Below, in pieces: positions 1-11,284 of a DNA stretch of 64,000 bases (position 1 is its first letter; every line of letters starts with the position of its first letter). Source of the DNA: Agapanthus africanus (lineage: Eukaryota; Streptophyta; Magnoliopsida; Asparagales; Amaryllidaceae); contig JASDDO010000001.1 of assembly GCA_030015575.1 (NCBI GenBank), forward strand, positions 137,597,988-137,661,987, read 5' to 3'. The notes below the pieces were generated by a model. It had not been told where the DNA came from. It worked only from the letters and a program-made list of their open reading frames with translations, and made no database searches. Made by a program: the position numbers and the translations under genes.

Positions 1-117
1 ATTGAAGGAAGGGCACCTCGACGACAGTTATTTATGAATCGCGTTTCGGTGATTTAGGTATCGCGTTTCATCATTTTGATTTCGGTATTTTGAGGATTTA
101 GTTTCATGATTGATACT

Positions 118-712
118 TCCTATGTGCACCACAGTTGCACTTGAGTTGTATTTTCATGTATCAGTTGTACCGATTTTCGTTTTTGTGCATACCCATTGCA
201 CTTGATTTTGATTTTTACACATTCTGAGATATTTGATTTTGATTTCATGCATACAGTATGCACATGAGTTTGACTTATGCATTCGGTGTAGTTTACACCC
301 ACTTTCAGTACCTTGATATGGGTTTTGTTCATGCAGATGCACATGTTTATGGGTTTATATACCACAGTATACTTGATTTGATTGGGTGTATATTGTATAC
401 CGTTGATTTCGATTTTGATGCTCGATATTCATTTTCGTGCACCCTAGTGCACTGGATTTATGTTTTGTGCACCTTGTGCACTTGATTGAGATTCTGGCGC
501 ACACTAGGCGCACTTGATGTGATTTTGTGCACACCAAATGCATTTAATCGAGATTCTTTGTGCATATCAAATGCACCTGGTATTGTTTTTAGGCACACCC
601 GTTGCACGCGACCGATTTTTTTTCGTGCACACCCGTTGCACTTGGTTTTTGTTCTGTGCACATTCGTGACACCTGTATTGATTTCGATTTTCGTGCGCAC
701 TAGACGCACGTG
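118..712. repeat. Degenerate minisatellite with GTGCAC-type dyads
   Basis: About 13 diverged units of roughly 27-60 bp follow one another. The common plan is TTTTGTGCACACC-N-TTGCACTTGATT, so each unit carries two facing GTGCAC/TGCAC blocks and could form a small hairpin. The best units lie between about 440 and 712. Short open frames on both strands come only from the repeat and are not genes. Confidence 0.65.
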
Positions 713-1380
713 GCATTCCTATGTTTGCTATTTGAGGTTGATTTCCTTTTGAGCATCATGTTTTCATGACTTATATACTATATAGTTTAATAACCGAGCA
801 GGACTAGTCTGAAAACAGTACCTGAGTATATTTGCATGCATCGATATTCACCGAAGGGATTTTCAAAAGTGCTATAGTCTCAATATTTTCCTACGTGTCC
901 ATGATGATACGAAACTTTACAAAGAAAACCCTTCTAAATCATTTTCAAAAGGCAAGACATATATGTTAAACAAAAGATGAGTGTATATATATAGCTATTT
1001 TCCTTATTATGAACGTCCACTAGTTGTTCCATGATACGCGCATCGCACGGCGATTTGAAAAAGGAATTTTGGATGCACTTTTATTTGGTTGTTCAGATAA
1101 TTTCCCCACGATGAGTACTACATATATGTTATAGTCCTAATTATATCACATTAGATTTTTGTAATAGATTTTGACATTTGTATTTTCGTTATAACTCCGA
1201 TGATTGCGTGACGCTTACGGAGTTTCGATTTGAGTTTTGCACTCATTTTCATGCGCACGCGTTGCGCTAGGATATATCTTATGTATTCATGATTTCGGAG
1301 TCCCGTTGACTTGATCATTTTGCTAAAATGTTTTAGTATTTGGGGGGTTTAAATTTAAATTCGGGGACCAAATTTATTTA

Positions 1381-1390
1381 AGGGGGGAAG
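1381..1390 (+). other. Polypurine tract
   Basis: AGGGGGGAAG lies directly before the LTR start TTGTAACA. In LTR elements this tract primes plus-strand synthesis and fixes the internal/3' LTR border. It therefore sets the element orientation as plus. Confidence 0.65.
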
Positions 1391-2070
1391 ATTGTAACAT
1401 TTCAGAAAAATAAAATATTATTTTTAGAATTTAAATAAATTAAATAATAAATTTCATGAATATCATTAAAGTATGAGAATTAGTTTTAATGATATGGTAT
1501 GATTATATACCGATAGTTTGGAAAATAATTGGAAAATAAATTTGAATTATTGACTTTGAAAGAATTTATGTGATTTGGATATTTTATAAATTATTATACA
1601 ATTAATTTCATACATGTTTAATACTAAGTTTGATTAATATTTCGCTAATTATGCATTAATCATGTTTATGTATATAACATGCAACAAAAACATGTTGCAA
1701 AACCTTGTTGCATTTGTATTGAACCATGGCTTTAAAATTTCTGTAGTTGCTTTGCTTTGGTTTTGTTTTAAAGATAAAAAGAAAAGAAAATGAGAAAATA
1801 TTATGAAGAGAGGGGACATGAGGGAGACATGATAGTATGGGCCCATGTGTGAGAGAGAGAGGGTGAGAAGCTTCCACATAACTCTCAAGCCTTCCTACAT
1901 CTCTTCTTATTACTTCATCTCCTCCCATCCTTCATCCCTTCATCTTCCACTCCCTCCATCTCCTCTCTACCACCCACAAACACCATAAAAACTTAGCCAA
2001 AACCTTGTACCCACTTCATAAAAATTGTGCACAAGTTCAGTACAAAGACCACGAGTGAATCAAGTGGAGA
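1391..2070 (+). repeat. Tekay-type LTR, first (partial) copy
   Basis: This starts with TTGTAACATTTCAG after the purine tract and is about 95% alike to 2145-2822 by eye over about 677 bp. The similarity stops at 2070, and 2071-2139 has no counterpart in the second copy. It is either the start of the 3' LTR of the element to the left, later split by the second LTR, or one half of a duplication. It contains a pyrimidine-rich stretch (about 1895-1975). Confidence 0.55.
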
Positions 2071-3902
2071 GCAGGATTTATATCTTTTTCCAAGACAATT
2101 GCTATTGATAACTCCATTAAGCTGTCTAACCTGAACAGGCAAGCATTGTAACATTTCAGAAAAATAAAATATTATTTTTAGAATTTAAATAATTAAAATA
2201 ATAAATTTCATGAGTATCATTAAAGTATGGAAATTAGTTTTAATGATATGGTATGAGTATATAGCGATAGTTTGGAAAATAATTGAAAAATAAATGTGAA
2301 TTATTGAGTTTGAAAGAATTTATGTGATTTGGATAGTTTATAAATTATTATACAATTAATTTCATTCACGTTTAATGCTAAATTTGATTAATATTTCGCT
2401 CATTATGCATTAATCCTGTTTATGTATATGACATGCAACAAAAACATGTTGCAAAACCTTGTTGCGTTTGTATTGAACCATGGCTTTAAAATTTCTTTAG
2501 TTGCTTTGCTTTGGTTTTGTTTTAAAGATAAAAAGAAAAGAAAACGAGAAAATATTATGAAGAGAGGGGACATGAGGGAGACATGATAGTATGGGCCCAT
2601 GTGAGAGAGAGAGGGTGAGAAGCTTCCACATAACACTCAAGCCTTCCTACATCTCTTCTTGTTTCTTCATCTCCTCTCATCCTTCATCCCTTCATCTTTC
2701 TCTCCCTCCAACTCCTCTCTACCATCCACAAACACCTCAAAAACTTACCCAAAACCTTATACCCTCTTCAAAAAAATTGTGCACAAGTTCATTACAAAGG
2801 CCATGAGTGAATCAAGTGGAGATTTTGAATACTATGGACAATCCAAGAATTTTCTTGAGTTGCCAAATGAGATATATTTCTACTCCTTTATTAAGTTTTT
2901 GATTTTCCTTACCTCTTATTGTAGTTTAGAGTTAAACCGATGTAGTTTAGTAATCTTTGAAAATTCCTAGATGAGGGTTAGGAGATAGTATGACTTGTGA
3001 AGGCGTTTTTGAGGTGTAGTGAGTGTTTTGCATGACCTCAGTGATGTTTTACTTGCTAAGAACAGAGACTAGATCCCAATTCACGAACTTAGAAGTTTCC
3101 CATATCGGTTTTCATTGATTTTTAGGGATCAAATGGAATCTGGAGCAACTTGGGGTCCTTATAAGGAAAACAAACAACTACATTGACCTAGTTAGATCAC
3201 TAGAAGACCACCACAGAAGAACGAGACCAAAATTCCAAGGTGGGGCCGGCGACACTGGGTACTGTAGCATTCTCGCTGGCCAAATTTTAGGTTTTGGTGT
3301 TAGGGTTTGGCATGTAGCTCACACTCCTTATAACTTAGACAATGTATTGTTTGTTTTGTCTTAGTCTACTGTGCCAAAATCTGGGAGCATTTTGTGTTGG
3401 TTTTGACAATGTTTTTCGATTTCTGAAACTTGGTTTTTGGTATTTGAATTTGGATTTGGTCGTTGGACGTTTGTACGTCAACGACGAGGGTTATTTGGTT
3501 ATTTTTGCATGTGTAGGCTATAGGTTCTAACCTATGAGCACTTCGTGTGCCGTATCGATTTTTGGACTTGGTTTTAATAGCATTACGATATGTTTTGAAT
3601 TGTAGGTGCCTTTGCGTGGACTTCGGGACGACAAGGGAGAGCAAGGCGTCTTCGAGTTCGGCAAGGCGAGGATTAAAGGCGAGTAGATGTATATCTACGA
3701 GGGAAGTCGAATGCATGGCGTATAGCACCCCCACAACCATAGAATAGATTATATATATATAATATAAGTGTTGATGCAAGACTTGGAAACTTAGCAAATA
3801 GGGTTTTAAAGGACCTTTGGATTAGAATAAGCGTATTCGTTGGAAGGTATAACCTTAGCTTCTTTTATCTTAGTAGTGAACCTTAGAATATGTGCTGTCA
3901 TA

Positions 3903-3941
3903 CACATGCGCGCACACGCACACACACACACTTGGTATATA

Positions 3942-3982
<41 letters not shown>
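3903..3982. repeat. (CA)n followed by (TG)n microsatellite
   Basis: A CA-rich stretch (about 3903-3930) is followed after a short AT-rich gap by an almost pure (GT)n run to about 3982. The two arms are complementary, so the tract could fold into a hairpin as well as adopt left-handed DNA. Confidence 0.85.
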
Positions 3983-3984
<2 letters not shown>

Positions 3985-4180
3985 ATATACACGTGAGATG
4001 AGGATATTATATGTTAGTGGATGTGAGTCGATATGATCGGACATGATGTCATGAGATTATGATATATGATCGAGTTGAGACATCGTATATGATATGATAT
4101 TATAAAAGAACGTTGGGTGAAATGCACATAACATGCGATAACATGTGACTTGATATGATATTAGATTGCACGTGACCTTA

Positions 4181-4380
4181 GATCCATACCCTTGATTTTG
4201 ATATTGTACGATGGATGATACTGTACGAATTGTGATATATATGATATTTGACCCGTACCCTTGATTTTAAGGATGCCGTACGACGGATTTTACCGTACGA
4301 GATATATTTATATGACGATTGATCCGCACTCTTGACTCGAGGATGCCGTACGATGGATTATACCGTACGTGATTCTATGA
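4181..4380. repeat. Three-unit minisatellite, about 70 bp
   Basis: Units start at 4181, 4250 and 4321 with GATCC/GACCC-G-TACCCTTGA. Each contains GTACGAYGGA...TACYGTACG, a facing pair of GTACG/CGTAC blocks. It lies inside the solo LTR. No coding sense. Confidence 0.6.
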
Positions 4381-6500
4381 GGCTGGATCGCCGACTATTG
4401 AATATATTGACTCGGATATGTATAGATTTCTATTCACTTTCGACACTGTTTTAGTTTAGTCCCTTAATTACCTAAGTAGATGTTAGAATAGATTTCGAGT
4501 CATATCTATTTTTAAAACTAATGAATCGTAGGTATTTTCAAAGAGAAAACCGAGGGACGCTATGGATTTTCAAAATGATATATTTTTTCTCAAAAACACT
4601 GTAGCCTCGACTTTTCCAAAACAACGATTCGTACTATTTTAAATACGGTAACCATATGGCTCGTATATAGCTATGTATATCTTATCTTACTGCGTTTACT
4701 ATTTACCTTTCTACTATGTTTATGTTAATTCCATTTCATTGCATACACACATACACACACACATGTGCTTTCATTTGCTGTTACGATCTCGTCTGCTAGG
4801 ACACCTGCACCTTTACCGATGATGCGTATGTTGCACGTATACTTACCTGCCGGCTCACACACATTATCTTCGGTAATTGCCATGCCACGTACACATTTGA
4901 GAACCGTTATTTCACTCGTACTATCTAATAATTTGTAGTTTAATAGTATTGTTTAGCATTCATGATATCACATGCTAGTTTTAGACTTTGCATTCTTTAC
5001 TTAGATGCCGCATGCATTTATATGTACATCCTGTTTATGCACTGTTGAGGGGCTTTATGCTGATATTCATTGTTTACTTATTGACTCATGATTATGAGAT
5101 TTTGGTATTTCATGAGATTTCTAGATTTGGGAAACCGCATGTGAAATTGAAAACTTATGCTCCTTTTTAAAAGAAAAATACGGTTTTTTTTGATATGATG
5201 TGTGACGTCCACCATGAGATTTCTCGGTTCTTGAGCATATATGATATATGATTACCCGCCATGAGGAGTGAGGAGACACCGTCTGCGGGTACATGGTAGA
5301 CCTGGTGCGGTACCCCGGGGCAAGAAGGCCGTATAGATAAGACGTTGAGCCTGGCTGGGGAGCACTACCGACCGGTAATATTTGGCGCGGCGGACATCCG
5401 GAGTATACCGACCGTAGTCGTAAGATTAGATGATATGGGCCACTTCGGACCGACGGAGCCCGAGATATGAGGATTATGTGTCGCTGCTGGAAATGGTATT
5501 CATGATGTTTTCGAGTGTCAATGCTGGGCACTCAGGTTTTATCATGATTTTGTGTGTCGTTGCTAGACACACCCATCTGATGATGTATTTATACATGATA
5601 CACATGACGTGTAGTTACTTTGTGACACGGACACGAGTACTTGTTATTACACAGATGCTTATATTATTACCTTTGGTACTTCTCGATGTTATCGTGTTAT
5701 TATTATTATTATTGTATTGTACTGTATGACCTAAGAGATAGTCATACATTCGGTTTCGATTCGGTGATATCTTCTACTCACGAGTCGGCAACTCACCCCT
5801 GTTGTGCCACAGTTTTCTTGCAGGTTCGACCACACAGTTTCCATTGCGGCTTGCTGGCACACTACCTTCTTTAGGGTAATTGCATTGATAGGTGGGATAC
5901 ATTTGCATCGTGACCACCATTATATACTTGTATATTTAATTTCAGTTGTATCTAGTTAAAAACTCCATCAACCAGACTATGTATATCCATAGACTTAGAA
6001 ACCTTTGTTGTATATTCTCTCGGCCTTAGAGTCACGCTCTTATACTTATTCGTTATTGTATTTGTTTTCCTAATGATGTTTTTGATTTCTTTGCTTTATT
6101 TCTGTGTTTTGATCCTCGCCTTCGGTATTGTATATTTATATCATTGCGTGGTTGTTTTCGCCAATTGGCGAAAAGCTAGCTCCCGCTTGGGGATGCCTAT
6201 TCTTATTATTGCTGTGTATTGTTTTCGGGTTAAAATATACAAAGGTGGTATTGCCCAAATTCCAAACGATGAAACATGTTTTAAAAATAGTTACAAAACA
6301 TTGTTTTCCTATGAAACTACTTATATTTTAAAGGAAGAATCCGATTTCATTAAACCATTATTTCAAAACTTCACGTCCACTCTTTTCCCTAAAAAGGTTT
6401 AGATTTCTGGGCTTTTGGCTTACTTGAATTAGGTGGAGTCCTATAGATTTCACATGATTCAAGTGCCAGTTACGTGTCTTTTCCGGGTCGTGACACAAGC

Positions 6501-7450
6501 ACTCACTTTCTCCTGCTCTCCGGAGCTCAAGACAAATGATACCGCATAAGCCTATATTAATTTAGAGTCCTTAATATTTAATATTGTGATTTACATTGTA
6601 TTTATATTGTTTGCATTTCTTGAGAGGGTTTTATGAAAAACATTTTAATATGGTTTAAAAATAAACCTCGAGAATGATTTATAATATTTAGGGGTTTCAT
6701 GAATATATATTTTAATTCTTGTTGTATTTTAGTGATAAAATCTAGCTTTTGAAAGATTATGGCACTCTTATGAAAAACTACTACTTTTGGAAATTTTTGG
6801 TATTTTATTAAAATTCTAATTTTTCATTTAAAAAAATAAAGTTTTCATAATTTTTTTTATTGAAAATATGGATTTCTAGTTTTATATAATTTTACAAAGT
6901 TTAGTTTTGCTTAAAAAAGTTATATTTCTTAAAAACCGTATTTTTATTTTCTTCCGAGATCGAATACTCCGTGAGAAGTTCTGCATCTCGCTCTACTATC
7001 CACATGATGTGCGATAATCTATACCATCTATTAATGGGTCCCTTAATGAGGGTTGCAGAGGCGTAATTGCCAAGAATTTAAAATATCGATTAAAAGAAAC
7101 CCTTTCTGTAAAACTGTGGTATTTTAATGTAAAACCTATTAATTGAACCAACCATATATTTAAAATATCGTGCTATGCATCAAAAGTTTGTGTGTGCGGT
7201 AGTTCGTTACCCCATGAATTTTTCTAAAGGTATATATGCTAATTATCGAATAAAGGGTACTTTTTAAGTTCATGGTATTTTGGCGTTACATGCATTCTAG
7301 GGTAGTTTTAGCAATAACAAGCTTTCATTTTAAAGTCATATGATATGTAGGTGAAATATGAAATGTAATTGGTGGTATGATGATAAGTGATAATTTCTTG
7401 TTAATACTAATATGAAACTATAATGGATATGTCAAAACTTTACAACAATT
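6501..7450. other. AT-rich intergenic stretch, nothing identified
   Basis: AT-rich sequence with homopolymer-like runs around 6780-6950. No open frame of note, no RNA gene and no LTR border is visible. It may be the continuation of the target into which the 2145-6495 LTR inserted. Confidence 0.5.
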
Positions 7451-7884
7451 TGTAAGGTGTTTTTCGTTACCCCATTGAGATGGAAATACGCGCGCGCTTG
7501 TCAGGCGTACTACAGATTCCCCCTGCCTAGGGTAGGCGAGGGTTTATCGATTGTGGGGATCCGAATCTCCGGCAGCCGTAGACTAAGCTACCGTTAATTA
7601 CCCCTCGCTTTTGGAGCGAAGGATCCTCCGATTGACGGGTTAACTAGTCATGCGAACTTAATGTGCAGTGTGCAAATGTTTTGAAAGGGTTTTGGATATA
7701 TCAGGGGCCCGCAGAGTTTTACGGGGGTCCCGCTATCCAGATAGCGGGCAGGGGGTCAAGAGGGCTAGCAGCCCCCTTGTGGGGTGCGGGGTAGCGCCCC
7801 GTTAGAATTTTTTCTAACGGGGGAAGTATATTTAGTGTGGAGTGCGTATAAAATGGGGGCGAGGAGTATCTTAAAGACGCGTGC

Positions 7885-8315
7885 ATGGCACGTGGGCGCT
7901 GGGTGCCCACGGGTTACGTGCCTGGTGTGTGGACACCGCCTCCCGCGGGTTACGTGCCTGGCGCATGGCGCCCATGGGTCACATGCCTGGCGGCATGTGG
8001 GCGCTAGGCGCCAGCAGGTCCCGTGCGCTGCACGCGACTGCTAGGCGCTGAGTGCCCGTGGGTCATGTGAGGCACACGTGGGCGCTTAGCGCCCGTAGGC
8101 CACGCGCCTTGCACGCGACTGCGGGGCACCAGCGGGCCACCTACGCTGCACGCGACCGCTGGACGCTACGCGCCCGCCGGTTGCGTGAGGCACACATGGG
8201 CGCTTTAGCGCCCGCGGGTCACGTGCCATTCATGCGACCGCTGGGTGCCCGTTGGTCACGTGCACGGTACGCGACCGCTGGGTGCCCGCGAGTCATGTGC
8301 GCGGCATGCGACCGC
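7885..8315. repeat. GC-rich CACGTG-containing array in element A LTR
   Basis: Degenerate units of about 35-45 bp carry the pattern GCGCCC-CGGGTCACGTGC-GCACGCGACCGCTGG. Several units keep the CACGTG core, known as the G-box for plant bHLH and bZIP factors. The array lies in the LTR of a minus-strand element. Long GC-rich open frames over it are by-products of composition. Confidence 0.65.
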
Positions 8316-8363
8316 TGGCGAACACCAATGGAAAAGGGGCTTAGCCCCTGGGTTAGGAGTTAT

Positions 8364-8500
8364 ACTCCCAAGGGGGCTTTGGAGTTGAACTCCTAACAGG
8401 GATTATGTATAGAATTGGAGTTAAACTCCTAAAAAGGGGTTTGATTTATGGAGTTAAATTCCAACAGATCTTGAATGGAGTTAAACTCCTAGAGATCTTT
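8364..8500. repeat. Five-fold GGAGTT-N-AACTCC palindrome cluster (LTR A)
   Basis: Five near-copies of a 13-bp dyad, GGAGTTAAACTCC or GGAGTTGAACTCC, are spaced about 25-40 bp apart. The same five-fold cluster occurs at the same place in the two sister LTRs. Confidence 0.75.
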
Positions 8501-9130
8501 GGATCTTCTTTTGAGCCTTAGATCCTCCCGGAATGGGATTTTTGGAGATGGTTCTCCTTCTTCTTCCTTTCTGTGGGCTGGATCTTAGGGGAAAAAGGGG
8601 AGGTGAGACTTAAAATCTCCCCCTTTTGGGATTTGATAGGAGATTCGAGCTCTCCTTTGTGGGTTTTAGGGTGAAAAACTATTTCTTTTTGGAAAAGAAA
8701 GAGTCAAACTCTTGATTTAATTCTAAAGGGGAAGAAGCTTTTAGAATCTTGAGGAAGGAGGCACAGACCCTATTTTTTTGTGAGAATAATTTTTTTTTAT
8801 TTCATCATCATGTTTCCTTTTATAGGCTTACAAATTTACATATAGCCCCTTGGGCTTTACAAAATGGTATTTTTCCCATCCCATGCCTCATGTGCTCATT
8901 TATTTTGCACATGGGTCATGAACTTTATAAAAATTTGGCTTTATACCCATTCATGCATAAAAAAATTACATCAAAATTATTTATTACATGATTTCATTTT
9001 GGCATGGGGGAGGCCGGCCGTGGGGCTCGACTTGGGCATGGGCCCACTTGACCTGGGCTTGAGCCCACCTGGTTTGGGGTTGACTTTGACTTTGACTTGG
9101 TCAACCGGGGTGTAATTTTTGACCCCAACA

Positions 9131-9150
9131 AAGTACCCCCCATCAATAAA
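9131..9150 (-). other. Polypurine tract of element A
   Basis: The minus strand reads TTTATTGATGGGGGGTACTT just before the LTR start TGTTGGGGTC. This fixes element A as minus-strand, with its interior to the right. Confidence 0.65.
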
Positions 9151-9214
9151 TGCACACCGCATATATGGGTCGTGTGCATGAAATTGATGGATCTTCTTTC
9201 ACGTGGAGGCGACT

Positions 9215-9980
9215 TGATTTGGTTCCCACTTTGTGGGAAGCCGGGACTGCCCTTTTTACGACATGGACGGTCGACGCTTGACGCGTCTCCGAGACGGAGT
9301 GTCCATGGTAGACGTTTTCCCGGCACAGAGTGATTTGGTTCCCACTTTGTGGGAAGCTGGTATTGCCCTTTTTACGACATGGATGGTTGGCGCTTGACGC
9401 GTCTCCGAGGCGGAGTGTCCGTGGTAGACGTTTCCCTGGTATGGAGTGATTTGGTTCCCGCTTTGTGGGAAGCTGGCACTTCCCTTTTTACGATATGGAC
9501 GGTCGATGCTTGACGCATCTCCAAGATGGAGTGTCCGTGGTAGACGTTTCCCCGGCACGGAGTGATTTGGTTCCCGCTTTGTGGGAAGCTGGCACTGCCC
9601 TTTTTACGACATGGACGGTCGACGCTTGGCACGTCTCCAAGATGGAGTGTCCGTGGTAAACGTTTCTCCGGTACGGAGTGATTTGGTTCCCGCTTTGTAG
9701 GAAGCTGGCACTGCCCTTTTTATGACATGGACGGTCGACGCTTGACGCGTCTCCGAGACGGAGTATCTGTGGTAGACGTTTCCCCGGCACGGAATGATTT
9801 GGTTCCTTCTTTGTGGGAAGCTGGCACTGCCCTTTTTACGACATGGACGGTCGATGCTTGATGCATATTCGATACGGAGGGTCTGTGGTAGACGTTTCCC
9901 CAGCATGGAGTGATTTGGTTTCCGCTTTGTGGGAAGCTGGCACTGCCCTTTTTATGACATGGACGGTCGACGCTTTACGC
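9215..9980. repeat. 116-bp tandem array in element A 3' region
   Basis: The start motif GATTTGGTTCCC recurs at about 9215, 9332, 9448, 9564, 9680, 9796 and 9912, giving a period of 116-117 bp and about 6.6 units. Each unit holds a TGTGGGAAGC-GG-CTGCCCTTTTTACGACATGGACGGTCGACGC block that resembles the 30-bp monomer arrayed at 16523-16900. Because 116 is not a multiple of three, open frames shift from unit to unit on the minus strand. I regard the array as non-coding. Confidence 0.85.
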
Positions 9981-9984
9981 GATT

Positions 9985-10540
9985 CCGAGTCAAAGTATAA
10001 TTCCGACAGGGAAGGCAGATACACCGAGTCAAAGCATGCGTTTCGACACGGGGTACACTCTGGGACGAAGCATGATTCCGACGCAGAGCTTGTTGGGTGA
10101 CTTGATTCGGAGACAGAGTATAATTCCAACGGGGAGGTCATTGGCTGATTCCGAGCCGAAGCATAATTCCGACAGGGAAGGAAGATACACTGAGACGAAG
10201 CATGATTTCTACACGGGGTACACTATGAGACGAAGCATAAGTCAGACGCAGAGCTTGCTGGTTGACTTGATTCCACGACGGAGCATAATTCCGACAGGGA
10301 GGTCACTGGTTGATTCCGAGCCGAAGCATAATTCCGACCGAGAAGGCAGATACACTGAGGCGAAGCATGATTTTGACACGGGGTACACTCCAAGACGAAG
10401 CATGATTCCGACGCAGAGCTGGTTGGTTGACTTGATTCCGCGACGGAGCATAATCCTGACGGGGAGGTCACTGGTTGATTCTGAGCCGAAGCATAATTCC
10501 GACAAGGAAGGTCGTTGTTGCCATTTTGCGACTTAGACGG
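9985..10540. repeat. 165-bp tandem array in element A 3' region
   Basis: GATTCCGAGCCGAAGCATAATT recurs near 10147, 10312 and 10477 (period 165 bp), with a partial first unit. Smaller sub-repeats of CGAAGCATRATTCCGAC occur inside each unit. As 165 is 55 codons, the plus strand keeps one frame open for about 166 codons (10036-10536). The frame has no known domain and lies antisense to the element. Confidence 0.8.
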
Positions 10541-10579
10541 TCGGCACTGGATTTGGCTTGCTGATTTCAGGTGATTTGG

Positions 10580-10835
10580 GTTGACATCAGTATCGCTACA
10601 CTGGGATATGGTACCAGAAGCGAATCATCATTTGCCATGAGAGGATTAGGGGATTTTGGTTTTGGCCGGCATCTGCATTGCTGCACTAGAATAATACCAG
10701 GATCAACTCATCATTTTGCTCGGGAGGATTTGGGAATTGTTTTTTTTGGGTCGGCATCTGCATTGCTGCACTGGAATAATACCAGGAGCAACTCATCATT
10801 AGCCTTTGCCTATTGGGGAGCGATGGCTTAGGAGA
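10580..10835. repeat. GCTGCACTGGAATA-type repeats, left block
   Basis: Three units of about 80-90 bp share CATCTGCATTGCTGCACTGG, then ATACCAGGAGCAACTCATCAT. They are the same repeat type as 12340-12720 and parts of 17080-17950, so they belong to the 3' region shared by elements A and B. Confidence 0.7.
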
Positions 10836-11284
10836 CAGGTTTAGATCCCTGTAGGGTGTTTTTCCTCACACCATTGAAATAGAAATGCGCACGCTTGTCA
10901 GGCATGTACAGATTCGCCCTTCCTAGGGCTGGCTGGGGTTTATTGATTCTGGGGATCCGAACCTCCGGCAGCCGCGGACTAAGCTGCCGTTAATTACCCC
11001 TCTCCTTTGGAACGAGGGAACTTCCGATTGATGGGTCAAACTGTTCATGCGAACTCAATGTGCAGTGTGCGTGTGTTATGTTTTGAAAGGGTTTTGGATA
11101 TATCGGGGGCCTCGTAAAGTTTACAGGGGTCCCGCTATCCGGATAGTGGGCTGGGGGTCAAGGGGGTTAGCAGCCCCCTTGCGGGGTGCGGGACAGTGCC
11201 CCGTTAGAAAAAATTTCCTTGCAGGGGATGTGTTTTGAGTGTAGAGTGTAAGAAAAATGAGGGGTGATGAGTGTCTTAAAGATG

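Larger units (their letters stand above)
1..1390 (+). mobile_element. 3' internal tail of a Tekay/Del-type gypsy element (fossil)
   Basis: No coding region is visible here. The identification rests on the right-hand edge, where a G-rich purine tract runs directly into an LTR start reading TTGTAACATTTC. That is the usual 3' internal/LTR border of plant Tekay (Del) chromoviruses. The left two thirds is a degenerate minisatellite (listed separately) and 730-1380 is AT-rich with no recognisable gene. The body of the element lies left of the window. Family assignment is by motif resemblance, not by protein. Confidence 0.5.
2145..6495 (+). repeat. Probable solo LTR of Tekay/Del type
   Basis: The block begins ATTGTAACATTTC and ends GGGTCGTGACA, both typical of Tekay LTR ends. 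The 5-bp CAAGC occurs at 2140-2144 and at 6496-6500, within 2 bp of the ends, as expected for a target-site duplication. No internal region, primer site or second LTR is present, so a solo LTR of about 4.35 kb is the simplest reading. It includes a CA/TG microsatellite and a 70-bp minisatellite. Open frames inside are short and unlike any protein I know. The length is large even for this lineage, so an internal insertion cannot be excluded. Confidence 0.5.
7451..9130 (-). repeat. Element A 3' LTR (Tat-type gypsy)
   Basis: On the plus strand it starts TGTAAGGTGTTTTTC and ends TTTTGACCCCAACA. On the minus strand it therefore begins TGTTGGGGTC, immediately after a purine tract (9131-9150). Two further copies in the window (10850-11941 and about 14707-16390) share the same order of parts: a left-hand block with GGGGATCCGAA-CTCCGGCAGCCG, a GC-rich CACGTG repeat array, five GGAGTT-N-AACTCC palindromes, then a purine/pyrimidine-mixed right part. 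It is about 1.68 kb. Family assignment comes from the gag and pol next to the sister LTRs. Confidence 0.7.

Noticed and set aside
118-712. CRISPR-like array from regularly placed short repeats
   Set aside because: Units are degenerate, spacing is irregular, repeats are not near-identical, and the setting is a plant retroelement.
2591-2970. Plus-strand frames in a pyrimidine-rich stretch (Ser/Pro/Leu-rich)
   Set aside because: Low-complexity CT-rich DNA in an LTR. It reads like a leader of a transcript but shows no conserved protein, and the first LTR copy does not keep the frame.
7784-8396. Long GC-rich plus-strand open frames over the CACGTG array
   Set aside because: Similar frames occur on both strands in all three sister LTRs. 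They are explained by high GC and short tandem units, with no start context or homology.
9256-10141. Minus-strand frames of about 100 codons over the 116-bp array
   Set aside because: Repeat-derived: each frame shows the same peptide with phase shifts, as expected for a period that is not a multiple of three.
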